A stretch of DNA of 58,895 bases from Lampropedia cohaerens (GCF_001005215.1 NZ_LBNQ01000005.1:1-58895), one strand, 5' to 3'; positions 48,782-58,895 are shown, counted from the first letter of the stretch. Translations and numbers: made by a program. The notes: a model not told the origin generated them from the letters alone.

Positions 48782-51286
48782 TCATGCGCGCTGCTGCGGC
48801 CACGGCTGGAATCGCCGCAGTCGCAGCGCATTGGTCAGCACGAATACGCTCGACAGTGCCATCGCCGCCGCCGCGAAAATGGGAGAGAGCAGGATCCCGA
48901 AGTGCGGATAGAGCACGCCTGCTGCAATCGGTATCAGTGCCGTGTTGTACGCAAAGGCCCAGAACAGATTCTGATGAATGTTGGCGATGGTGGCGCGCGA
49001 GAGCGCTATCGCGGCGGGCACGCCCTGCAGGCTGCCCGACATCAATACTACGTCGGCAGACTCGATGGCCACGTCGGTGCCGGTACCGATGGCAATGCCC
49101 ACGTCCGCCTCTGCCAGGGCTGGCGCATCGTTGATGCCATCGCCCACGAAAGCGATGCGGCCATGTTGGCGGCGCAGTGCGCGAACGGCCTCGACCTTGC
49201 CATCGGGCAGTACCTCGGCCATGACTTCATCGATGCCGAGCTGGCGCGCGATGGCTTGCGCAGTGTGGCGATTGTCGCCGCTGACCATGGCGACCTTGAG
49301 GCCCAGTCCATGCAGCGCGGCAATGGCCGCAGGCGTGTCTGGCTTGATCGGATCGGCCACGGCAATGATGGCTGCAAGCTTGCCGTCGATGGCCGCATAC
49401 AGCGGCGACTTGCCTTCATCGCCGAGCCGCGTGGCGACTGACGCAAATGGCGTGACATCCAGCCCCAGCTGCTGCATGAAGCGGTCCGACCCGATGGCGA
49501 CGCGCCTACCGCCCGCATCGGCGGCGGTTTGCGCCTGCACGCCATGGCCGGTGACGGACTCGAACGTGGTCAGTGCCGGCAGCGCCAGCTGCTGCTCCTG
49601 GGCCGCGCGCACGATGGCGCGGCCGATCGGGTGCTCCGAGCGCGCCTCGACCGCGGCGATCTGCGCCAGCACCTCGGTGCGGGAAAAGCCCTCTGCGACT
49701 TCCAGATCCGTCAGCGCGGGCGCGCCCTGTGTCAGCGTTCCGGTCTTGTCCAGCGCGACGATGCGCACTTCGCGCAGCAGTTGCAGCGCCTCGCCCTTGC
49801 GAAACAGCACACCCAGCTCGGCGCCGCGCCCTGTGCCGCCCATGATGGAAGTTGGCGTTGCCAGGCCCATCGCGCATGGGCAGGCGATGATGAGCACGGC
49901 CACGGCATTGACCAGGGCGAACGTCAAGGCGGGCTGTGGCCCGAAGGCCAGCCAGAGCACAAAGGTCAGCAGGGCGGCGGCCATCACCGCCGGAACAAAC
50001 CAGAGCGTGACCTTGTCGACCAAGGCCTGAATCGGCAGCTTGTCACCCTGTGCCTGCTCGACCATGCGGATGATCTGCGCCAGCAGTGTGGCCTCGCCGA
50101 CGGCGGTGGCGCGCATAGCGAAGCTGCCGGTCTGGTTGATGGTGCCGCCGACCACGGTATCGCCAACCTGCTTGGACACCGGCACCGGCTCGCCAGTGAT
50201 CATTGCCTCGTCAACGTAGCTCTGCCCCTCGACAAGCTGGCCATCGACCGGGACACGCTCGCCCGGGCGCACCTCCAGTACATCGCCCGGCTGCACCTCG
50301 GCAATGGGCAGTTCGATACGTTGGCCGTCGCGGCGCACCAGTGCGGTCCTGGGTTGCAGCTGCACCAGCCGCTGGATGGCCTGGGAGGTGCGCCCCTTGG
50401 CGCGCGCCTCCAGGTAGCGGCCCAGCAGGATCAGCGTGACGATGACCGCTGCCGCCTCGTAGTAGACGGCCACGGTGCCTTCGGGCAGAAGACCTGGTGC
50501 GAACGTCGCCACCAGCGAGTAGCCGTAGGCCGCAGCCGTACCCACTGCCACCAGTGCATTCATATCCGGTGCCAGCCGCAGCAATGCGGGGATGCCGTGC
50601 CGGTAAAACCGCAACCCGGGCCAGAACAGCACGAGCGTAGTCAGCACGCACTGCAGCAGCCAGCTTTGCTGCGTGCCAATCGTGTGCGCCACCCAATGGT
50701 GCATGGCCGGGATGGCGTGGCTGCCCATTTCCAGAATGAACACCGGCGCTGCCAGCAGCGCGGAGATGGCCAGATCGCGCCCGAGCGCAGCCTGCTCCTG
50801 CTTCTTGCGCGCGCCTTGCTGGACAGAGGCTGCAGCGGCGCTCCCCGTCTGATCGGTGGCCACAGTCTGCGCGGTATAGCCTGCTGCCTCTACCGCGGCG
50901 ATCAGTGCGGCAACGTCGGCATGGCCTTGAACCTGGGCTCGCTCGGTAGCGAGGTTGACGCTGGCGGACTGTACGCCGGGCACGGCCCGCAGGGCTTTTT
51001 CCACCCGCCCCACGCAGGACGCGCAAGACATGCCTGCAATTGCCAGTGTGATCCGGCTGCCCTCAGGCATGCTGGCGACGTCGTAACCGGCGTGCCGCAC
51101 TGCGGCTGCCAGCGCCTCGGGCCGCGCGCTGGATTCGTGGTCCCAGATGACGATGGCCGTCTCGGTGGCCGGATTGACGCTGGCCTGGGCCACTCCCGCC
51201 ACCGCGCGCAGTGCGCGCTCGACGCGTGCGGCGCACGACGCGCAGGTCATGCCGGTAATGGAGAGCTGGGTGGTAACGTCCGACAT
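48782..51286 (-). CDS. copA: Copper-translocating P-type ATPase
   Basis: Cu(I)-exporting P1B-ATPase of 834 residues. Two N-terminal heavy-metal domains carry GMTCASC and GMSCASC. The membrane CPC motif is [13 protein letters not shown], with actuator MITGEPVPV, phosphorylation DKTGTLT and hinge [10 protein letters not shown]. The start at 51286 (MSDVTTQ) puts the first metal-binding domain at the N-terminus. The frame stays open up to 52138 opposite the PAS and Roadblock genes, but that part is not coding. It removes excess copper from the cytoplasm. Confidence 0.95.
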   Translation of the reverse strand: MSDVTTQLSITGMTCASCAARVERALRAVAGVAQASVNPATETAIVIWDHESSARPEALAAAVRHAGYDVASMPEGSRITLAIAGMSCASCVGRVEKALRAVPGVQSASVNLATERAQVQGHADVAALIAAVEAAGYTAQTVATDQTGSAAAASVQQGARKKQEQAALGRDLAISALLAAPVFILEMGSHAIPAMHHWVAHTIGTQQSWLLQCVLTTLVLFWPGLRFYRHGIPALLRLAPDMNALVAVGTAAAYGYSLVATFAPGLLPEGTVAVYYEAAAVIVTLILLGRYLEARAKGRTSQAIQRLVQLQPRTALVRRDGQRIELPIAEVQPGDVLEVRPGERVPVDGQLVEGQSYVDEAMITGEPVPVSKQVGDTVVGGTINQTGSFAMRATAVGEATLLAQIIRMVEQAQGDKLPIQALVDKVTLWFVPAVMAAALLTFVLWLAFGPQPALTFALVNAVAVLIIACPCAMGLATPTSIMGGTGRGAELGVLFRKGEALQLLREVRIVALDKTGTLTQGAPALTDLEVAEGFSRTEVLAQIAAVEARSEHPIGRAIVRAAQEQQLALPALTTFESVTGHGVQAQTAADAGGRRVAIGSDRFMQQLGLDVTPFASVATRLGDEGKSPLYAAIDGKLAAIIAVADPIKPDTPAAIAALHGLGLKVAMVSGDNRHTAQAIARQLGIDEVMAEVLPDGKVEAVRALRRQHGRIAFVGDGINDAPALAEADVGIAIGTGTDVAIESADVVLMSGSLQGVPAAIALSRATIANIHQNLFWAFAYNTALIPIAAGVLYPHFGILLSPIFAAAAMALSSVFVLTNALRLRRFQPWPQQRA

Positions 51287-51455
51287 GGTTAGTAAGGATA
51301 GATTCGCGGCTGCCTGTACCTGTAGTGGCAGGATAGCGGATATACAGCGGCGCACAAATTGCTTTAGCTTTTCAGAAACTTCTATACACTCTTGGAACTG
51401 TAACAAAATAGTGACATCTGGCCCGTTACTGCGAGCCACTAACCACTTTCCTGCC

Positions 51456-51818
51456 ATGCGTATTGACTTACTTGAGAGCACATTGAAGGAGCTCAATGGC
51501 TCGACCGCCGACATTGAGGCCTCGGCACTGATTTCCGTGGATGGCCTGCTCATCACTTCAGCGATGCCGCAAGGCATGGATGAGGATCGCGTTGGTGCAA
51601 TGTCGGCGGCCATTCTTTCCATGGGCGAGCGCGCCTCGCGCGAGCTGGCCCGGGGAGTGCTGGAGCGGGTGCTGATCCAGGGTGCCAATGGCTGCATCAT
51701 CATGACATCGGCGGGGCCGGAAGCGGTGCTGACCGTAACGGCCCGCGCTAACGCGAAGCTGGGTCTGCTGTTTCTGGATATCAAGCGTGCTGCCCAGACG
51801 CTGGCGCAGGCACTGTGA
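51456..51818 (+). CDS. Roadblock/LC7-domain protein
   Basis: Small protein of 120 residues that is a whole Roadblock/LC7 domain ([59 protein letters not shown]). In bacteria such domains partner small GTPases (MglB type) or other signalling proteins. The start at 51456 (MRIDLLE) is chosen by domain limits; no strong ribosome site is seen. It is first of five collinear, tightly spaced genes. Confidence 0.88.
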   Translation: MRIDLLESTLKELNGSTADIEASALISVDGLLITSAMPQGMDEDRVGAMSAAILSMGERASRELARGVLERVLIQGANGCIIMTSAGPEAVLTVTARANAKLGLLFLDIKRAAQTLAQAL

Positions 51819-51829
51819 GGAGACTGGCC

Positions 51830-52336
51830 ATGGCTTTGCCTGAAATGGTGCTGGCACGCAGTGACTGCAATTTCCGTGAATGGACGTACTACGATGGTTA
51901 CCGTCGCACCATCGCCTGGATCGACGAGGAAGTTGCCTATCCGGAGGGGCAGCTGATCGTCTCGCGCACCGACCTCAACGGGATCATCACGCACGCCAAC
52001 GATGCCTTCGTGCTGATGAGCGGGTACACCCGCGAGGAACTGATCGGCGCGCAACACTACATCCTGCGCCATCCCGACATGCCCAAGTGCGCATTTGCCA
52101 GTCTGTGGGACGATGCGCTGGCGCGCAAGAAGTGGCATGGCTACGTCAAGAACCTGCGCAAGGACGGTCGCTACTACTGGGTCTACGCCACGGTCGTGCC
52201 CAATGTGCGCGGCGGGCAGGTGGTGGGCTACACCTCGGTGCGGCGCAAGCCATCACGCAAGCGCATCGAGGAGGTGAGTGCGCTTTACCGCGACTGGCTG
52301 GCGCAGGAGACTGCAGCAAAGGGAGGCCAGGCATGA
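51830..52336 (+). CDS. PAS-domain protein, Aer-like
   Basis: Protein of 168 residues. The PAS domain covers about 35-145 (ISRTDLNG-type start as [58 protein letters not shown]), most like the PAS of aerotaxis receptors, which binds FAD or haem. There is no methyl-accepting, kinase or cyclase output domain. GAGGAG precedes the start and it ends as ATGA on the next gene. Output is presumably through its neighbours. Confidence 0.9.
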   Translation: MALPEMVLARSDCNFREWTYYDGYRRTIAWIDEEVAYPEGQLIVSRTDLNGIITHANDAFVLMSGYTREELIGAQHYILRHPDMPKCAFASLWDDALARKKWHGYVKNLRKDGRYYWVYATVVPNVRGGQVVGYTSVRRKPSRKRIEEVSALYRDWLAQETAAKGGQA

Positions 52337-53082
52337 CGCTGAACCTTCTGGTGGCACCGGATTTTCCGCCGCAGAGCTTCGCCGGGTGGCACCTGTTCAA
52401 TACGGTGCTGCAGCGCCGCTCGGGCATGCGCCTGCACCTGCTGATGCCGCAGGATGCGGCCGAACAGGCGGCCATGCTGGCAGACGGCAATGTGGATGTG
52501 CTCTATGCCAATCCATTCGACGCGGCCAGCCTCATTCGTGAGGAGGGCTACCTCCCGTTTGCGCGCCCGGTCAACCGCCCCAACGAAATCGTGATCGCAG
52601 CGGCGGCCAACGCAGCGCTGGCAGGTGTGGAGGATCTGCGTCCAGGTTGCCGTATCGCCTTGACCGCCAACCATGACGTCAAGTTGCTCGGGCTGCGGCT
52701 GCTCGAGCCTGCCGACCTGACCGATGCCGATGTGCAGTGGGTGCCTGCCGAAACCTATCAGGCCGCCGCCAGGCAGGTGATCCAGGGGGAAGTGGATGCC
52801 GGCTTCTTTCTGGCGTCTGCCTATCACAGCCTGTCGAATCTGACCAAGAGTCGCCTGCGTCCCTTGATCGAGAGTTCGCTGCGTGATATCTCCCATCTGC
52901 TGATTGCCCATCCGCGCGTAGCAGCCGATCTGCCGCGCATCCAGCAGGCCATGCTCGCAATCGGCAGCCAACCGGGCGATGATGCGGTGCTTGAGGGTAT
53001 GGGCCTGAGCGACGGGCTGCAGGCGCTGAGCCAGGAGGAGGCGGAATTCATGCTCGATGTGATCGACACCTTGATGGATTGA
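52333..53082 (+). CDS. PhnD-like binding protein without signal peptide
   Basis: Protein of 249 residues with the PhnD/phosphonate-binding-type periplasmic fold (LNLLVAPDFPPQSFAGW, VDVLYANPFDAASLIREEGYLPFARP, GCRIALTANHDVKLLGLRLLE, GEVDAGFFLASAYH). No signal peptide or lipobox is present; the domain starts at residue 2. It would therefore be cytoplasmic and act as a sensor rather than an importer component. Overlaps the PAS gene by ATGA. Confidence 0.82.
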   Translation: MTLNLLVAPDFPPQSFAGWHLFNTVLQRRSGMRLHLLMPQDAAEQAAMLADGNVDVLYANPFDAASLIREEGYLPFARPVNRPNEIVIAAAANAALAGVEDLRPGCRIALTANHDVKLLGLRLLEPADLTDADVQWVPAETYQAAARQVIQGEVDAGFFLASAYHSLSNLTKSRLRPLIESSLRDISHLLIAHPRVAADLPRIQQAMLAIGSQPGDDAVLEGMGLSDGLQALSQEEAEFMLDVIDTLMD

Positions 53083-53090
53083 GCAGAACT

Positions 53091-53183
53091 ATGCCTTGTG
53101 CGCAGGACTTTTGCCGTGCCGATGGCGCCTTGTGCGTCGCAGGCGGCGCCGTTGCGTATTGGTGCGACGGAGGGCGGCGATGA
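53091..53183 (+). CDS. Possible 30-residue Cys-rich peptide
   Basis: ATG at 53091 to TGA at 53183, MPCAQDFCRADGALC and on, four Cys in 30 residues. It fills the only gap in the five-gene cluster and overlaps the next start by ATGA, a coupling arrangement. The ribosome site is weak, so it may be chance. Confidence 0.25.
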   Translation: MPCAQDFCRADGALCVAGGAVAYWCDGGRR

Positions 53184-53836
53184 CCGGTGAGCCGTTACGC
53201 GATGCCGTGCAGATGGAGCAGCGCCAGCGCTTTCGCGCGATGGGCAAGCAGGTGCGCCAGGCCCCGCAGGATCCCGATCTTCATGTGCGTCGCCTGCAGG
53301 CAGCACTGGCCTGGCAGGACGACGAACCGCTGCAGGGCGCCATTGCCGATCTGTTTCATGCCATGCCGGGCCATGTAGGCCACAGCGTCTACGGCTTGGC
53401 TTGTGAGCTGGCGGCTGCGCGGCTGCCACGCCATGTTGCGCAAGGCTTCATGGCTCAGCTGCAGCAGCACCGGGCATTGCCAGCGGTCCATTGGCTGGCC
53501 ACGCGCTGGAGCGTGCTGGTGCAGCCATCGGCTTCCGTCTCGGCGCTGCGCCGCCGCGTAAGCGTGGACGAATCGCGCCGCCTGGCGGCCGCCATTGTTC
53601 AGGCCCGCACGGAACTGGCTGGCAGTGATGCGCAGAAGTTGGCTGAACTTGAGCAGGAGTTCTTCGCGCATTGCCAGGCGTGTGACGATCGCCTGGCCTT
53701 CATGCTGGCGCGACGGCAACTGCTGGCGCGTGGTTCCTTGCCCGACGCCTGGCAGGCTGCCGAAGTGCAATTGGCTCAGGATGGCGCAGCCGCAGTGGCC
53801 CCCATTGCAGAAAATTCCCCGCAGGCTGAATCATGA
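53180..53836 (+). CDS. Unrecognised helical protein in Roadblock/PAS cluster
   Basis: Protein of 218 residues, rich in Ala, Gln and Arg, predicted mostly helical, with no membrane segment or motif I can name. GGAGGG precedes the start at 53180 (MTGEPLRD). It overlaps the next gene by ATGA, so belongs to the same unit. Confidence 0.75.
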   Translation: MTGEPLRDAVQMEQRQRFRAMGKQVRQAPQDPDLHVRRLQAALAWQDDEPLQGAIADLFHAMPGHVGHSVYGLACELAAARLPRHVAQGFMAQLQQHRALPAVHWLATRWSVLVQPSASVSALRRRVSVDESRRLAAAIVQARTELAGSDAQKLAELEQEFFAHCQACDDRLAFMLARRQLLARGSLPDAWQAAEVQLAQDGAAAVAPIAENSPQAES

Positions 53837-54510
53837 GTGCTGTTTTCCCCCATTCTACCGATGCGCGTGCAGGCGCCAGCGCTGCACGCAAAGACTCCAG
53901 CGCGCTTTACGGCACCTGGCTGACCCTGACGCCGCAAGGCGTGCTGCATGCCTTTGGCACGCCTGAGCCGGATGCGCAGCAGCAGGCACTGCAGGCCCTG
54001 CTGAGCCAGCCGCGCGCCATCAGCAAGGCCGAGTGGGGCGGCACCCAGCTGGCCAACGCGGACCTGCCGCAATGCCTGAAGAACCAGTGGGTACAGTCGC
54101 TGGCCCATGCCGTGAATGGCCCGGACACGCGCCTGTCGGACTTCATCCGCCATGTGATTGCGCCGATCTCGGGAACGCGGCGTGCCGTGCTGGCTTCAGA
54201 TTCGGGCTTTTGTCTGGACCGGATCGGCATCGCGCAGGAGGAGGCGGATGCTGTCAGTGCGGCAGCGGCCGATTTTTCAGAATACGCGCGGCGCCAGTCC
54301 CGGCGCGGCTGGCACGCGGCCAATCGCTATGTGGCGTTTTATGACGATCCGATGCTGCTGATGCCGGCGTGGACGTTCGTGCCGTTCTGGGTTGCCGGAG
54401 CCGGCTATTGGCTCATCATTGCCGGCGAGCCGCTGCTGAACAACCTGGCGCTGGTGGAGCTGGTCTGGGGTATTTGCCTGGCCGGCAATCGTTTCCGGTC
54501 GGAATTCTGA
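53833..54510 (+). CDS. Roadblock-like protein with C-terminal hydrophobic part
   Basis: Protein of 225 residues. The middle stretch (RRAVLASDSGFCLDRIGI, AQEEADAVSAAAADFSEYARR) follows the Roadblock/LC7 pattern of the first gene of this cluster. A hydrophobic stretch follows (LLMPAWTFVPFWVAGAGYWL), then a Leu-rich end. It may dimerise with the 51456 product; this is inferred from pattern, not proven. Confidence 0.7.
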   Translation: MSAVFPHSTDARAGASAARKDSSALYGTWLTLTPQGVLHAFGTPEPDAQQQALQALLSQPRAISKAEWGGTQLANADLPQCLKNQWVQSLAHAVNGPDTRLSDFIRHVIAPISGTRRAVLASDSGFCLDRIGIAQEEADAVSAAAADFSEYARRQSRRGWHAANRYVAFYDDPMLLMPAWTFVPFWVAGAGYWLIIAGEPLLNNLALVELVWGICLAGNRFRSEF

Positions 54511-54540
54511 GAACCCATTTGCGCTTTTTCCATGCGTTGC
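54509..54540. repeat. Partial end of MITE-like repeat
   Basis: GAGAACCCATTTGCGC followed by TTTTTCCATGCGTTGCGC resembles the outer end of the element at 42035. Only one end is seen. Confidence 0.4.
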
Positions 54541-54551
54541 GCAGTCCGGTA

Positions 54552-54593
54552 AGAACGAAAAGGCGCTGCAACCTGCGTGGTTGGCAGCGCCTT
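54552..54593 (-). terminator. Intrinsic terminator of nitroreductase gene
   Basis: A 10-bp stem (AAGGCGCTGC at 54560-54569 with GCAGCGCCTT at 54584-54593), extended by inner complementarity, is followed on the minus strand by TTTTCGTT. It lies about 50 bases past the stop codon. Confidence 0.85.
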
Positions 54594-54640
54594 GGGATGC
54601 CGTTTGCCAGCGGCCGCGCAGAGGCGGCGGGGCGGGTCAA

Positions 54641-55240
54641 TCAGCCGGCAAAGGTCTTGAAGCGGATGCTGTCGTCGATGAAGCTCTTGTCGCCAAACGG
54701 CGCCTCGTTGGAGCCAAAGGGCATTTGGGCCGAGAGCTGCCAGTTGGCGGGCACGTTCCAGGTCTTTTGCACCATTTCATCGACCAGCGGCGAGTAATGC
54801 TGCAGGCTGGCGCCGATTCCGGCCGCTGCCAGCGCTGTCCAGACCGCAAACTGGGCCATGCCGGCGGAATGTTCGGCAAACTTGGGGAACGCATCGGCGT
54901 ACAGCGGGAAATCGGCCTGTAGCTTCTTGATCGTGTCCTGGTCTTCGAAGAACAGGACGGTACCCACGCCAGCAGCGAAGCTGTCCATCTTCTTGCTGGT
55001 GGAGTCGAACTTGTCGGCCGGGGTTACGCCGCGCAGGATTTCACGCGTGGCATCCCAGAACTTGACGCTTTCGGCGCCAAACAGGATGACGGCGCGCGAG
55101 CTTTGCGAGTTGAACGACGATGGCGCAAGGCGCACGGCCTGCTTGATGATCTGCTCGATCTCCGATTGCGGCAGCGACACATTCTTGCCCAAAGCATATT
55201 GGGTGCGGCGTTTGGCGAACAGTTCGAGAGCTTGGTTCAT
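54641..55240 (-). CDS. Nitroreductase-family oxidoreductase
   Basis: FMN-dependent protein of 199 residues of the NfsB/YdgI-like oxidoreductase group (RRTQYALGKNVSLP, RLAPSSFNSQSSRAVILFG, GMAQFAVWTALAAAGIGASLQHYSP). It reduces nitro or quinone compounds with NAD(P)H. CAGGAG precedes the start at 55240 (MNQALEL). It is divergent from ppc. Confidence 0.93.
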   Translation of the reverse strand: MNQALELFAKRRTQYALGKNVSLPQSEIEQIIKQAVRLAPSSFNSQSSRAVILFGAESVKFWDATREILRGVTPADKFDSTSKKMDSFAAGVGTVLFFEDQDTIKKLQADFPLYADAFPKFAEHSAGMAQFAVWTALAAAGIGASLQHYSPLVDEMVQKTWNVPANWQLSAQMPFGSNEAPFGDKSFIDDSIRFKTFAG

Positions 55241-55460
55241 GATGGACTCCTGATTGAGGCGGCCGCCGCGCAAGGCCGGGCGGCACGCCATGAAGAAAAG
55301 GGCGGGCGCTGGCATCAGCGCCACGGTTGACGGACAAAGCATACTGCAGCGCAGCAAAATCGGCATCGAAACGCACTGTTGCGCACGCCGCACTAATTCT
55401 GCGGTGGTATCGGCACCGCATAATCGGAGCCTGTTCGTTGACTTTTTACATTCCACTGCC

Positions 55461-58295
55461 ATGACTGCTGTCGAGACCGTTGCCGCCCCTCACGAACTTG
55501 CCAAGGAACAGCCGTTGCTGGAGGATATCCGTCTGCTGGGGCGCATCCTTGGCGATGTGATCCGGGAGCAGGATGGCGAGGCCGCCTTTGCCCTGATCGA
55601 GCGGATCCGGCAGCTGGCCGTGGCCGACCGGCGTGACAGCAACTCCTGTAGCGCGGCCGCGCTGCAGGAGTTGCTGCATGGCCTTACGGGTGAGGAAACG
55701 GTGACGGTGGTGCGCGCCTTTACTTACTTCAGCCACTTGGCCAATCTGGCCGAGGACCGGCACTTCCTGCGTCGCCGCCACGTGCATGAACGCCGTGGCG
55801 AGCATTCGCGCGGCAGCCTGGCCGCAGCCCTGCAGCGGCTGGAGAAGGCGGGCGTCACCGCCGGGCAGATTGCCGACGCGCTGCGCCATGCTTACGTCTC
55901 GCCGGTGCTGACGGCGCATCCGACCGAGGTGCAGCGCAAGAGCATTCTCGATGCCGAGAAGGCAATTGCCGAGCTGCTGGCTGCACGCAGCCATCTGCAG
56001 CGCCTGGGCGCGCTGGAGCAGGCTGCAGGCGAGACCGATGCACGGTTGGCCAGCCAGCTGGCCGCCAACGAAGCCGCCATTCGCGCACGCGTGACACAGC
56101 TGTGGCAAACCCGCCTGATCCGCCATGCGCGCCTGACGGTGCAGGACGAGATCGAGAACGCGCTGAGCTATTACGAGGCCACCTTCCTGCAGGAAGTCCC
56201 GCAGCTCTATGCCACGCTGGAGCAGCACCTTGAAGGCAGGGCGCTGCCCGCGTTCTTCCGCATGGGCCAGTGGATCGGCGGTGACCGCGACGGCAATCCG
56301 AACGTCACGGCGCAGACGCTGCGGCACGCGCTGGCGCGCCAGGCAGCGGTTGCGCTGCGCCACTATCTGCAGGAAGTGCACCTGCTGGGCTCGGAACTGT
56401 CCATGTCGGAAAAGCGCGTGCAGGTCAGCGCGCCGCTGCGCGCGCTGGCCGATGCGTCGCAGGATCGCAGCAGCCATCGCGCCGATGAGCCGTATCGCCG
56501 CGCGCTCAGCGGCATCTATGCACGTCTGGCTGCCACCTTGCAGGCGCTGGCGCCCGGCGAGGTCGCGCCGCTGACCGTGCGCGCGCACGGCCAGGCCTAC
56601 CCGGATGCCGGCGCGTTCGAGGCCGATCTGCGCACCATCGCGCAATCGCTGCGCGAGCACCATGGTCAGGCACTGTTGCCCGCGCGCCTGCTGCCGTTGA
56701 TCCGCAAGGTGGAGGTGTTCGGCTTTCACCTGACGACGCTGGATCTGCGCCAAAGCTCCGACCAGCACGAGGCCGTACTGGCCGAACTGCTGCGCGTGGC
56801 CCGCCTTTGCGACGATTACAGCGCGCTGGATGAGGCAGCGCGTCAGCAGTTGCTGCTGCAGCGCCTCAATGACGTGCGGCCACTGCGTGTGCCGGGCCAC
56901 GCCTATTCGGAACTGGCCACCAGCGAGTTGGCCATCTTCGATGCCGCGCGCGAGGCACTGGAGCGGTATGGCCGCGCAGCCATTCGCCACTACATCATCA
57001 GTCACACGGAGACCGTCAGCGATCTGCTTGAAGTGCTGGTGCTGATGCAGCAGGCCCAGCTGGTGCAGGGGACGCTGGAGGAGGGCGCAACGGCGCGCAT
57101 CATCGTCGTGCCGCTGTTCGAGACCATTGCCGATCTGCGCAACGCGCCCGGCATCATGCAGGACTACTACGCGCTGCCGGGCATTGCCCGCATGGTGCTC
57201 AACTCCGGCGCCGAGCAGGACATCATGCTGGGTTATTCCGACAGCAACAAGGATGGCGGCATCTTCACCAGCAACTGGGAGCTGTATGTGGCCGAGACCG
57301 CGCTGGTGGAGACCTTCAACGCCATCGGCCAGCGCCATGGCGGGCAGGTGCGGCTGCGCATGTTCCATGGCCGCGGCGGGGCCGTGGGGCGCGGCGGCGG
57401 GCCCAGCTACGATGCCATCCTGGCGCAGCCGCACGGCACCGTGCGCGGCCAGATTCGCCTGACCGAGCAGGGCGAGGTCATCGCCTCCAAGTACGCGAAC
57501 CCGGAAATCGGCCGCCGCAACCTGGAGACGCTGGTCGCCGCCACGCTGGAGGCGACGCTGCTGCCGCAGACCGAGCCGGTGCCCCAGGCCTTTCTGCAGG
57601 CGGCGCAGGCGCTGTCGGATGCCAGCATGCAGGCCTACCGGCAGCTCGTGTACGAAACGCCTGACTTCGCCAGCTACTTTTTCAACGCCACGCCGGTGCG
57701 CGAGATTGCCGAGCTCAACATCGGCTCACGCCCGGCCTCGCGCAAGCCCGGTCAGCGGCTGGAGGATTTGCGTGCCATCCCCTGGGGCTTTGGCTGGGGC
57801 CAGAGCCGCCTGACGCTGCCCGGCTGGTACGGCTTTGGCAGCGCCGTCGAGGCGTTTCTGTGCGCCGATGGCGAAGCGGGCCGCGCGGCGCGGCTGGCGC
57901 AGCTGCAGGAGATGGCCGCGCGCTGGCCGTTCTTCCAGACGCTGCTGTCCAACATGGACATGGTGCTGGCCAAGAGCGATCTGGCACTGGCGCAGCGCTA
58001 CAGCCAGCTGGTGCCCGACCGGCAGCTGGCGCAGCATGTGTTCGCCGAAATTTCCGCCGAATGGCAACGCACCGTCGATGCGCTGAACGCCATTACCGGC
58101 GAAGCCGAGCGCCTCAAGAACAACCCGGGGCTGGCACGCTCCATCCGCCACCGCTTCCCCTACATCGACCCGCTGCACCACATCCAGGTCGAACTGCTGG
58201 CCCGCTGGCGCGCCGGCGAGACCGACGAGCGCGTGCAGACCGCTATCCACATCAGCATCAATGGGATTGCGGCGGCGTTGAGGAACACTGGCTGA
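55461..58295 (+). CDS. ppc: Phosphoenolpyruvate carboxylase
   Basis: Anaplerotic enzyme of 944 residues that carboxylates phosphoenolpyruvate to oxaloacetate. Motifs: [14 protein letters not shown] with the catalytic His, [43 protein letters not shown] and the C-terminal [11 protein letters not shown]. The start at 55461 (MTAVETV) fits the family; the frame is open further but lacks similarity. Confidence 0.97.
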   Translation: MTAVETVAAPHELAKEQPLLEDIRLLGRILGDVIREQDGEAAFALIERIRQLAVADRRDSNSCSAAALQELLHGLTGEETVTVVRAFTYFSHLANLAEDRHFLRRRHVHERRGEHSRGSLAAALQRLEKAGVTAGQIADALRHAYVSPVLTAHPTEVQRKSILDAEKAIAELLAARSHLQRLGALEQAAGETDARLASQLAANEAAIRARVTQLWQTRLIRHARLTVQDEIENALSYYEATFLQEVPQLYATLEQHLEGRALPAFFRMGQWIGGDRDGNPNVTAQTLRHALARQAAVALRHYLQEVHLLGSELSMSEKRVQVSAPLRALADASQDRSSHRADEPYRRALSGIYARLAATLQALAPGEVAPLTVRAHGQAYPDAGAFEADLRTIAQSLREHHGQALLPARLLPLIRKVEVFGFHLTTLDLRQSSDQHEAVLAELLRVARLCDDYSALDEAARQQLLLQRLNDVRPLRVPGHAYSELATSELAIFDAAREALERYGRAAIRHYIISHTETVSDLLEVLVLMQQAQLVQGTLEEGATARIIVVPLFETIADLRNAPGIMQDYYALPGIARMVLNSGAEQDIMLGYSDSNKDGGIFTSNWELYVAETALVETFNAIGQRHGGQVRLRMFHGRGGAVGRGGGPSYDAILAQPHGTVRGQIRLTEQGEVIASKYANPEIGRRNLETLVAATLEATLLPQTEPVPQAFLQAAQALSDASMQAYRQLVYETPDFASYFFNATPVREIAELNIGSRPASRKPGQRLEDLRAIPWGFGWGQSRLTLPGWYGFGSAVEAFLCADGEAGRAARLAQLQEMAARWPFFQTLLSNMDMVLAKSDLALAQRYSQLVPDRQLAQHVFAEISAEWQRTVDALNAITGEAERLKNNPGLARSIRHRFPYIDPLHHIQVELLARWRAGETDERVQTAIHISINGIAAALRNTG

Positions 58296-58426
58296 GGCTT
58301 ATGGTTGATCAAACGGGTTTTAATTAGAAACAGAAAATCCTGCAGAAATTCGTTGTGCAGAAAGTGCACGGCTAACGGCGTCAACATAGGTGGGCAACTT
58401 GTTGCGGGATCAACGACGGAGTGCTG
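58296..58426. other. ppc-IS intergenic stretch
   Basis: About 130 AT-richer bases, with weak inverted complementarity around CTGCA but no clear terminator. Confidence 0.3.
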
Positions 58427-58895
58427 GGGCGTTGTTGCACAAACGTCCCGAGTCTGTAGGCTAGCGCACCCATGACCAAGCCCGCTGCCGCCCAATACCG
58501 CAGCACCAACTGGAAAGATTACAACGCAGCCCTCAAGGCCAGAGGCTCGCTCTCGGTCTGGCTGGATCGTGACATGCAATGGCACGGCCAGCCCACCGGT
58601 CGTCGTGGTCGATCACCGACGTTCAGCGATGCCGCCATCCAGTTCTGCCTGACCATCAAGGGGCTGTTCGGCCTGCCGTTGCGCCAAGTCATCGGTTTCG
58701 TGCAGAGCCTGATGCATCTGGCGGGCCTGGATTGGCCCGTGCCTGACTACAGCACGGTCTGCCGCCGCCAGAAAACGCTGACCGTGAACATACCCTATCG
58801 CCCCAGTCGTGGTGGCTTGCATCTGCTGGTCGACAGCACCGGCGTGAAGATGCTGGGCGAAGGCGAATGGAAAACGAAGAAACATGGCTCGGAAT
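58427..58895 (+). mobile_element. IS5-family insertion sequence, left part
   Basis: The left end reads GGGCGTTGTTGCACAAAC, close to the inverted repeats of IS5/IS903-type elements. It is followed by the transposase gene, which runs off the window. The right end is not visible. Confidence 0.8.
58472..58895 (+). CDS. IS5-family transposase, 3'-truncated by window end
   Basis: The first 141 residues of a DDE transposase. They have the typical IS5/IS903 N-terminus (YRSTNWKDYNAALKARGSL, SVWLDRDMQWHG, RGRSPTFSDAAIQFCLTIK) and begin the DDE core (LLVDSTGVKMLGEGEW, with the first Asp). It is partial only because the window ends. Confidence 0.9.
   Translation, partial: MTKPAAAQYRSTNWKDYNAALKARGSLSVWLDRDMQWHGQPTGRRGRSPTFSDAAIQFCLTIKGLFGLPLRQVIGFVQSLMHLAGLDWPVPDYSTVCRRQKTLTVNIPYRPSRGGLHLLVDSTGVKMLGEGEWKTKKHGSE

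Noticed and set aside
51287-52138. N-terminal extension of the copper ATPase by about 280 residues
   Set aside because: The extension is antisense to the Roadblock and PAS genes and has no similarity. The first metal-binding domain begins at the Met at 51286.
55446-57434. A 662-codon minus-strand frame opposite ppc
   Set aside because: Mirror of a highly conserved enzyme; composition is typical of an antisense shadow.

Overview
The window looks like chromosomal DNA of a betaproteobacterium of the Burkholderiales, probably Comamonadaceae. The evidence is the high-GC coding style, a large sigma-70 with a long Ala/Lys-rich N-terminus, the gene families present and many abundant intergenic repeats. 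The species cannot be named from the sequence alone.

Layout. (1) 1-4900: housekeeping rpoD and a monofunctional catalase, both on the minus strand. (2) 4914-30279: a catabolic block of about 25 kb bounded by two identical 81-bp direct repeats. Each repeat is a copy of the 3' end of fghA (S-formylglutathione hydrolase). The left copy is a relic that still has its own stop codon and terminator; the right copy is the end of the intact gene. The simplest reading is a genomic island inserted in the 3' end of fghA. (3) 30177-33100: the glutathione-dependent formaldehyde operon frmR-adhC-methyltransferase-fghA. (4) 33490-35868: a divergent NarL-type two-component pair. (5) 35944-36338: two identical tRNA-Asn genes, head to head. 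(6) 36421-48763: yigZ, an acyl-CoA synthetase, an AEC transporter, recQ, a TonB-dependent siderophore receptor, a lipid-type methyltransferase, an MFS-acyltransferase fusion and a helix-turn-helix regulator. (7) 48782-54510: copA and a compact five-gene set (Roadblock, PAS, leaderless PhnD-like, helical protein, Roadblock-like) of unknown function. (8) 54641-58895: nitroreductase, ppc and the start of an IS5-family insertion sequence.

The island carries a complete, collinear indole-3-acetic acid (auxin) degradation cluster, iacABCDEFGHI, with a convergent MarR gene, iacR. Left of it lie a FeaR-like AraC regulator, a GMC alcohol dehydrogenase and an aldehyde dehydrogenase. These could feed indole-3-ethanol and indole-3-acetaldehyde into indole-3-acetate; that is an inference. 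Divergent from iacA is a run of transporter and enzyme genes: a Liv-type ABC importer with a permease-ATPase fusion, a ketopantoate-reductase-like enzyme, a class II aldolase-family protein, a TRAP transporter and a DUF4116-like protein, followed by a convergent porin. A motif near TTC..GTGAAAA.TCATGTA occurs in the araC/GMC gap and twice in the iacA/ABC gap, which suggests the blocks are co-regulated. The island has no recognisable integrase and no catechol ring-cleavage genes, so catechol is presumably handled elsewhere.

The least explained features are the Roadblock/PAS/PhnD-like cluster, the aldolase/ketopantoate-reductase/TRAP appendage to the iac island, the large hairpin beside the right island end, and a family of 24-bp terminal-inverted-repeat (MITE-like) elements.
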